Part shown: positions 12,810 through 14,765 of the stretch, in pieces
Layout of the letters: each line of letters begins with the position of its first letter
How positions within the stretch are numbered: the stretch's first letter is position 1
NCBI GenBank assembly: GCA_002372775.1
Contig: DFIJ01000084.1
Span: 1-14,765, forward strand
Direction of reading: 5' to 3'
Source of the DNA: Christensenella sp. UBA3700
GTDB lineage: Bacteria; Bacillota; Clostridia; Christensenellales; UBA3700
Length of the DNA stretch: 14,765 bases
Program-made: the position numbers and the translations under genes
Notes under the pieces: model-generated
Seen by the model: the letters and a program-made list of their open reading frames with translations, nothing else
Told to the model about the DNA's origin: nothing
Databases searched by the model: none

Positions 12810-13256
12810 TTATATAGTCATTCCTAAAGCAACTTTATATGTATCATATCTTAAGAATAACTCTTGTCCTTTTTTCACTTTATATGAAAGTGTAGCCTTT
12901 ACACTCTCACCGCTTGCCATTTTGCCTGGCATATTACTTTTTAACAATGTTGAATGATCTACTATTATTGAATCGCTATCAAATTTTAATTTCTTACTAG
13001 CGCTAAAAGATAATTCAACACTAAGTATCGCATATTCATCCTCATCGCTATCGCTAAAAGATATATCATCTACCTTAAATGAATAACCATCGCCAACTGC
13101 TTCTTTATTGATTTCAATTTGTTTATAGTTGATAGGTTGAGAATTCTTATTTACGAAGTAAACTACTAGCACTATACCAACTATTACTAGAATAGTCAAC
13201 GCAATTAACCCAAAGGCTAACCATTTACTCTTATTATTTGTTGAATTAAAAATCAT
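12810..13256 (-). CDS. Small membrane-anchored protein of unknown function
   Basis: A 148-residue protein. A short N-terminal segment with Lys is followed by one strongly hydrophobic helix (residues 12-35), then an extracytoplasmic domain of about 110 residues. That domain has an acidic patch (FSDSDEDEY) and alternating beta-type segments (YAILSVELSFSA, VKATLSYKVKKG). The layout resembles the single-TM Ig-like DUF4352 group, but I cannot assign it firmly. Its ATG overlaps the stop of the amidohydrolase by one base (TAATG) and has no clear SD, so it depends on translational coupling. The ABC-F gene starts 10 nt after its stop. No function is proposed. Confidence 0.8.
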   Translation of the reverse strand: MIFNSTNNKSKWLAFGLIALTILVIVGIVLVVYFVNKNSQPINYKQIEINKEAVGDGYSFKVDDISFSDSDEDEYAILSVELSFSASKKLKFDSDSIIVDHSTLLKSNMPGKMASGESVKATLSYKVKKGQELFLRYDTYKVALGMTI

Positions 13257-14515
13257 TAAAGTCTTTTTAGAATGTCACTAACAAGCATTTCACACATACT
13301 GTAAATCTTGTCAACATCTTCTCCTATATAATAGTTACCACTATCATATAATACCTTACCATTGACTACAGTTGTCAAAACATTTGAGCCGTTTGCGCAC
13401 ATTAAGACGTTTTCTAAAAGGTTTTTACCTGGAATTCTTTCTATATTCTTTATATCTACAATAATAAAATCAGCAAGACTATTTACACCTAATCCTGGAT
13501 ATATCTTTTCGCCAAGAGCTTTTGCCCCATCTACTGTTGCCATATTTAAAACTTCTATATTAGATATAGCATGCTTGTCTCCATATTTTATCTTTTGAAG
13601 ATTATATGCCATTCTCATTTCATTAAACATATCATAAGAATAGTTTGCTATTGGACCATCAGTTCCTAGTCCTACAACAACACCTTTTGCTCTTAATCTA
13701 TTAATTGGACATATTCCATTACCAGACCCTGCATTAGCTGATGGACAAGAAATAACATTAACACTCATGTCAGATAAAATTTGAATATCTTCTTCTGTTG
13801 GTTCAACCATATGGAATACAGTGCCACCGCTATTAAATAATCCTAAATCTCTAAACAGTGCTACTTGAGTCTTTCCATACTTTTCAATACATTTTTGAAC
13901 TTCCACCTTAGATTCAGACAAATGGGCGAATACCGGCTGACCATCAATCTTAGATAAAGCGCTGATCTCTTTTAGTAATGTATAATCAGCAGCGCCCTCT
14001 GAGTGTAGTCCAATTCTATATTTACAATTACCACTATTATACGTCTCTAAACCATGTTCATATACAGAAACTATTTCCTTTCCTTTAGCAAAGTCATTAT
14101 TAATCATGTGCATTAGAATATTTCTAATACCACTTTCATTAGAAGCTGCCATAATAGGATCTAGTTTATTGTACATATCTGAAACTGTACCAATACCATT
14201 CTTTAGATACTCTAGTATTGCTAATTTAGTAAGCCAATATATAGCGTCATCATTTAAAACACGCTCAACATTTTGATAATATCCTAAATCAATACTTTCT
14301 TTAGATAGAGATCTTAAAACGATTCTTGGAGAATGTGTATGACCATTTTTAAATGTAGGAAGAATTAGATTGCCTTTAACATCAACTTCTTTATCTGGCA
14401 TTAATCCCATAACTGGAGCACCAATGCTTGCAATAAGATTATTGTAAACGACAAAATCGCCCTCTACAATTTCGTTATTATAAAGAATCTTTGCATTGTA
14501 ATATCTGGTAATCAT
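13256..14515 (-). CDS. Amidohydrolase, ATZ/TRZ type (MTA/SAH deaminase-like)
   Basis: A 419-residue cytoplasmic metal hydrolase of the subfamily that deaminates nucleosides or related amines; 5'-methylthioadenosine/S-adenosylhomocysteine deaminase is the nearest guess. Metal-site motifs in order: H59xH61 (KNGHTHSP), H171 (GLHSEGA), H198 with E201 (FAHLSES), H235 (VFHMVEPTEEDI) and D286 (GLGTDGP). The usual His of the HxPxSN motif is replaced (ISCPSANAGSGNG, S256), so specificity may differ from textbook MtaD. The C-terminus has the usual small beta domain (LADFIIVDI, TTVVNGKVLYDSG). AGGA lies 5 nt before the ATG. It is the first gene of a three-gene operon. A deaminase role is inferred from family; the substrate is uncertain. 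Confidence 0.87.
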   Translation of the reverse strand: MITRYYNAKILYNNEIVEGDFVVYNNLIASIGAPVMGLMPDKEVDVKGNLILPTFKNGHTHSPRIVLRSLSKESIDLGYYQNVERVLNDDAIYWLTKLAILEYLKNGIGTVSDMYNKLDPIMAASNESGIRNILMHMINNDFAKGKEIVSVYEHGLETYNSGNCKYRIGLHSEGAADYTLLKEISALSKIDGQPVFAHLSESKVEVQKCIEKYGKTQVALFRDLGLFNSGGTVFHMVEPTEEDIQILSDMSVNVISCPSANAGSGNGICPINRLRAKGVVVGLGTDGPIANYSYDMFNEMRMAYNLQKIKYGDKHAISNIEVLNMATVDGAKALGEKIYPGLGVNSLADFIIVDIKNIERIPGKNLLENVLMCANGSNVLTTVVNGKVLYDSGNYYIGEDVDKIYSMCEMLVSDILKRL

Positions 14516-14532
14516 AATAATCCTATATAAAT

Positions 14533-14538
14533 ATTATA
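14533..14538 (-). promoter_or_regulatory. Candidate -10 box for the amidohydrolase operon
   Basis: The minus strand carries TATAAT here, 18 bp before the start codon, within the very AT-rich gap after the ferredoxin terminator. No good -35 is visible, and in such AT-rich sequence the match may be chance. Some promoter is expected here because a strong terminator lies directly upstream. Confidence 0.3.
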
Positions 14539-14565
14539 TTACTAACTAAATATGAAAATATTATT

Positions 14566-14605
14566 AAAAAATAAAAAAATCTCCGATATCTAGGATACCG
14601 GAGAT
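14566..14605 (-). terminator. Intrinsic terminator of the ferredoxin gene
   Basis: On the minus strand ATCTCCGGTATC, loop CTA, then GATATCGGAGAT form a 12-bp stem with one G-U pair. A run of seven Ts, an A and six more Ts follows. It starts 25 nt after the ferredoxin stop at 14631. Confidence 0.92.
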
Positions 14606-14630
14606 AAAATCCATATTTAATGGAATGTTT

Positions 14631-14765
14631 TTAGCCCTCAGAAATTGCTGAAACTGGGCATTGAGCTGCACAAGAACCGCAAGATAAGCAAGAATCTGCA
14701 TCGATTACATACTTGTCATCGCCTTCTGTGATAGCTGATACTGGACATTGTTCTGCACAAGAACC
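14631..14765 (-). CDS. 2[4Fe-4S] ferredoxin (C-terminal 44 residues; start beyond window)
   Basis: The visible part contains the end of one cluster motif (GSCAEQCPVSAI, truncated by the window edge) and a complete second motif, CLSCGSCAAQCPV (CxxCxxCxxxCP). The two halves are near repeats, as in clostridial 2[4Fe-4S] ferredoxins of about 55-60 residues. These are small cytoplasmic electron carriers for pyruvate:ferredoxin oxidoreductase, hydrogenase and similar enzymes. The protein ends SAISEG-stop with no extension, and a strong terminator follows, so it is probably monocistronic or last in its operon. Identity is secure; only the N-terminus is missing. Confidence 0.95.
   Translation of the reverse strand, partial: GSCAEQCPVSAITEGDDKYVIDADSCLSCGSCAAQCPVSAISEG

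Overview
The window is a low-GC chromosomal segment from a Gram-positive-type (Firmicutes/Clostridia-like) bacterium. The signs are the AT-rich coding sequence, the near-universal AGGAGG ribosome binding sites, sigma-A-like promoters, a zinc-ribbon form of ribosomal protein L24, a 2[4Fe-4S] ferredoxin, a DUF1858 redox protein, and a YdjI-like SPFH protein beside a zinc-ribbon membrane protein. Every conventional gene lies on the minus strand, so transcription runs right to left. The genus cannot be named from the sequence.

Positions 1-6422 hold the S10 ribosomal protein operon and the start of the spc part, in the classical order rpsJ-rplC-rplD-rplW-rplB-rpsS-rplV-rpsC-rplP-rpmC-rpsQ-rplN-rplX-rplE (the last cut by the window edge). 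Genes are packed tightly, several overlap, and SD sequences often sit on the preceding stop codon. The operon has its own promoter (about 6393-6422) and a leader of about 185 nt. A GC-rich 126-nt domain of that leader is closed by a long-range stem, which suggests a structured cis-regulatory RNA. The str operon (tuf, fusA, rpsG, rpsL) is not directly upstream.

Positions 6634-8233 hold a monocistronic gene for a secreted or surface protein with a BspA-like leucine-rich segment and a Hint (hedgehog/intein) domain lacking the usual terminal His-Asn. Positions 8312-10830 hold a three-gene operon: SPFH scaffold protein with two zinc ribbons, membrane-anchored protein with two zinc ribbons, and DUF1858 CxxC protein. 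It has a good promoter and a perfect 18-bp palindrome in its 5' untranslated region. This resembles part of the Bacillus ydjFGHI envelope-stress locus, without a PspA gene in view.

The most interesting stretch is 10940-11201. It has the full architecture of a type I toxin-antitoxin locus: a plus-strand 25-codon ORF for a hydrophobic peptide with a strong SD, and a 5' hairpin on its mRNA. A minus-strand antisense RNA of about 88 nt runs from a near-consensus promoter inside the ORF (TTGACA-17-TATACT) to an intrinsic terminator formed by the same 5' hairpin. A perfectly symmetric element upstream, TTGTCA-17-TATATA-17-TGACAA, could be a bidirectional promoter and/or operator.

Positions 11164-14605 hold a second three-gene operon: amidohydrolase/nucleoside-type deaminase, small membrane-anchored protein of unknown function, and an ABC-F ATPase with one intact and one degenerate ATP site. 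The window ends in the 3' part of a ferredoxin gene with its own terminator. No tRNA, rRNA, CRISPR array, insertion sequence or prophage gene was seen.
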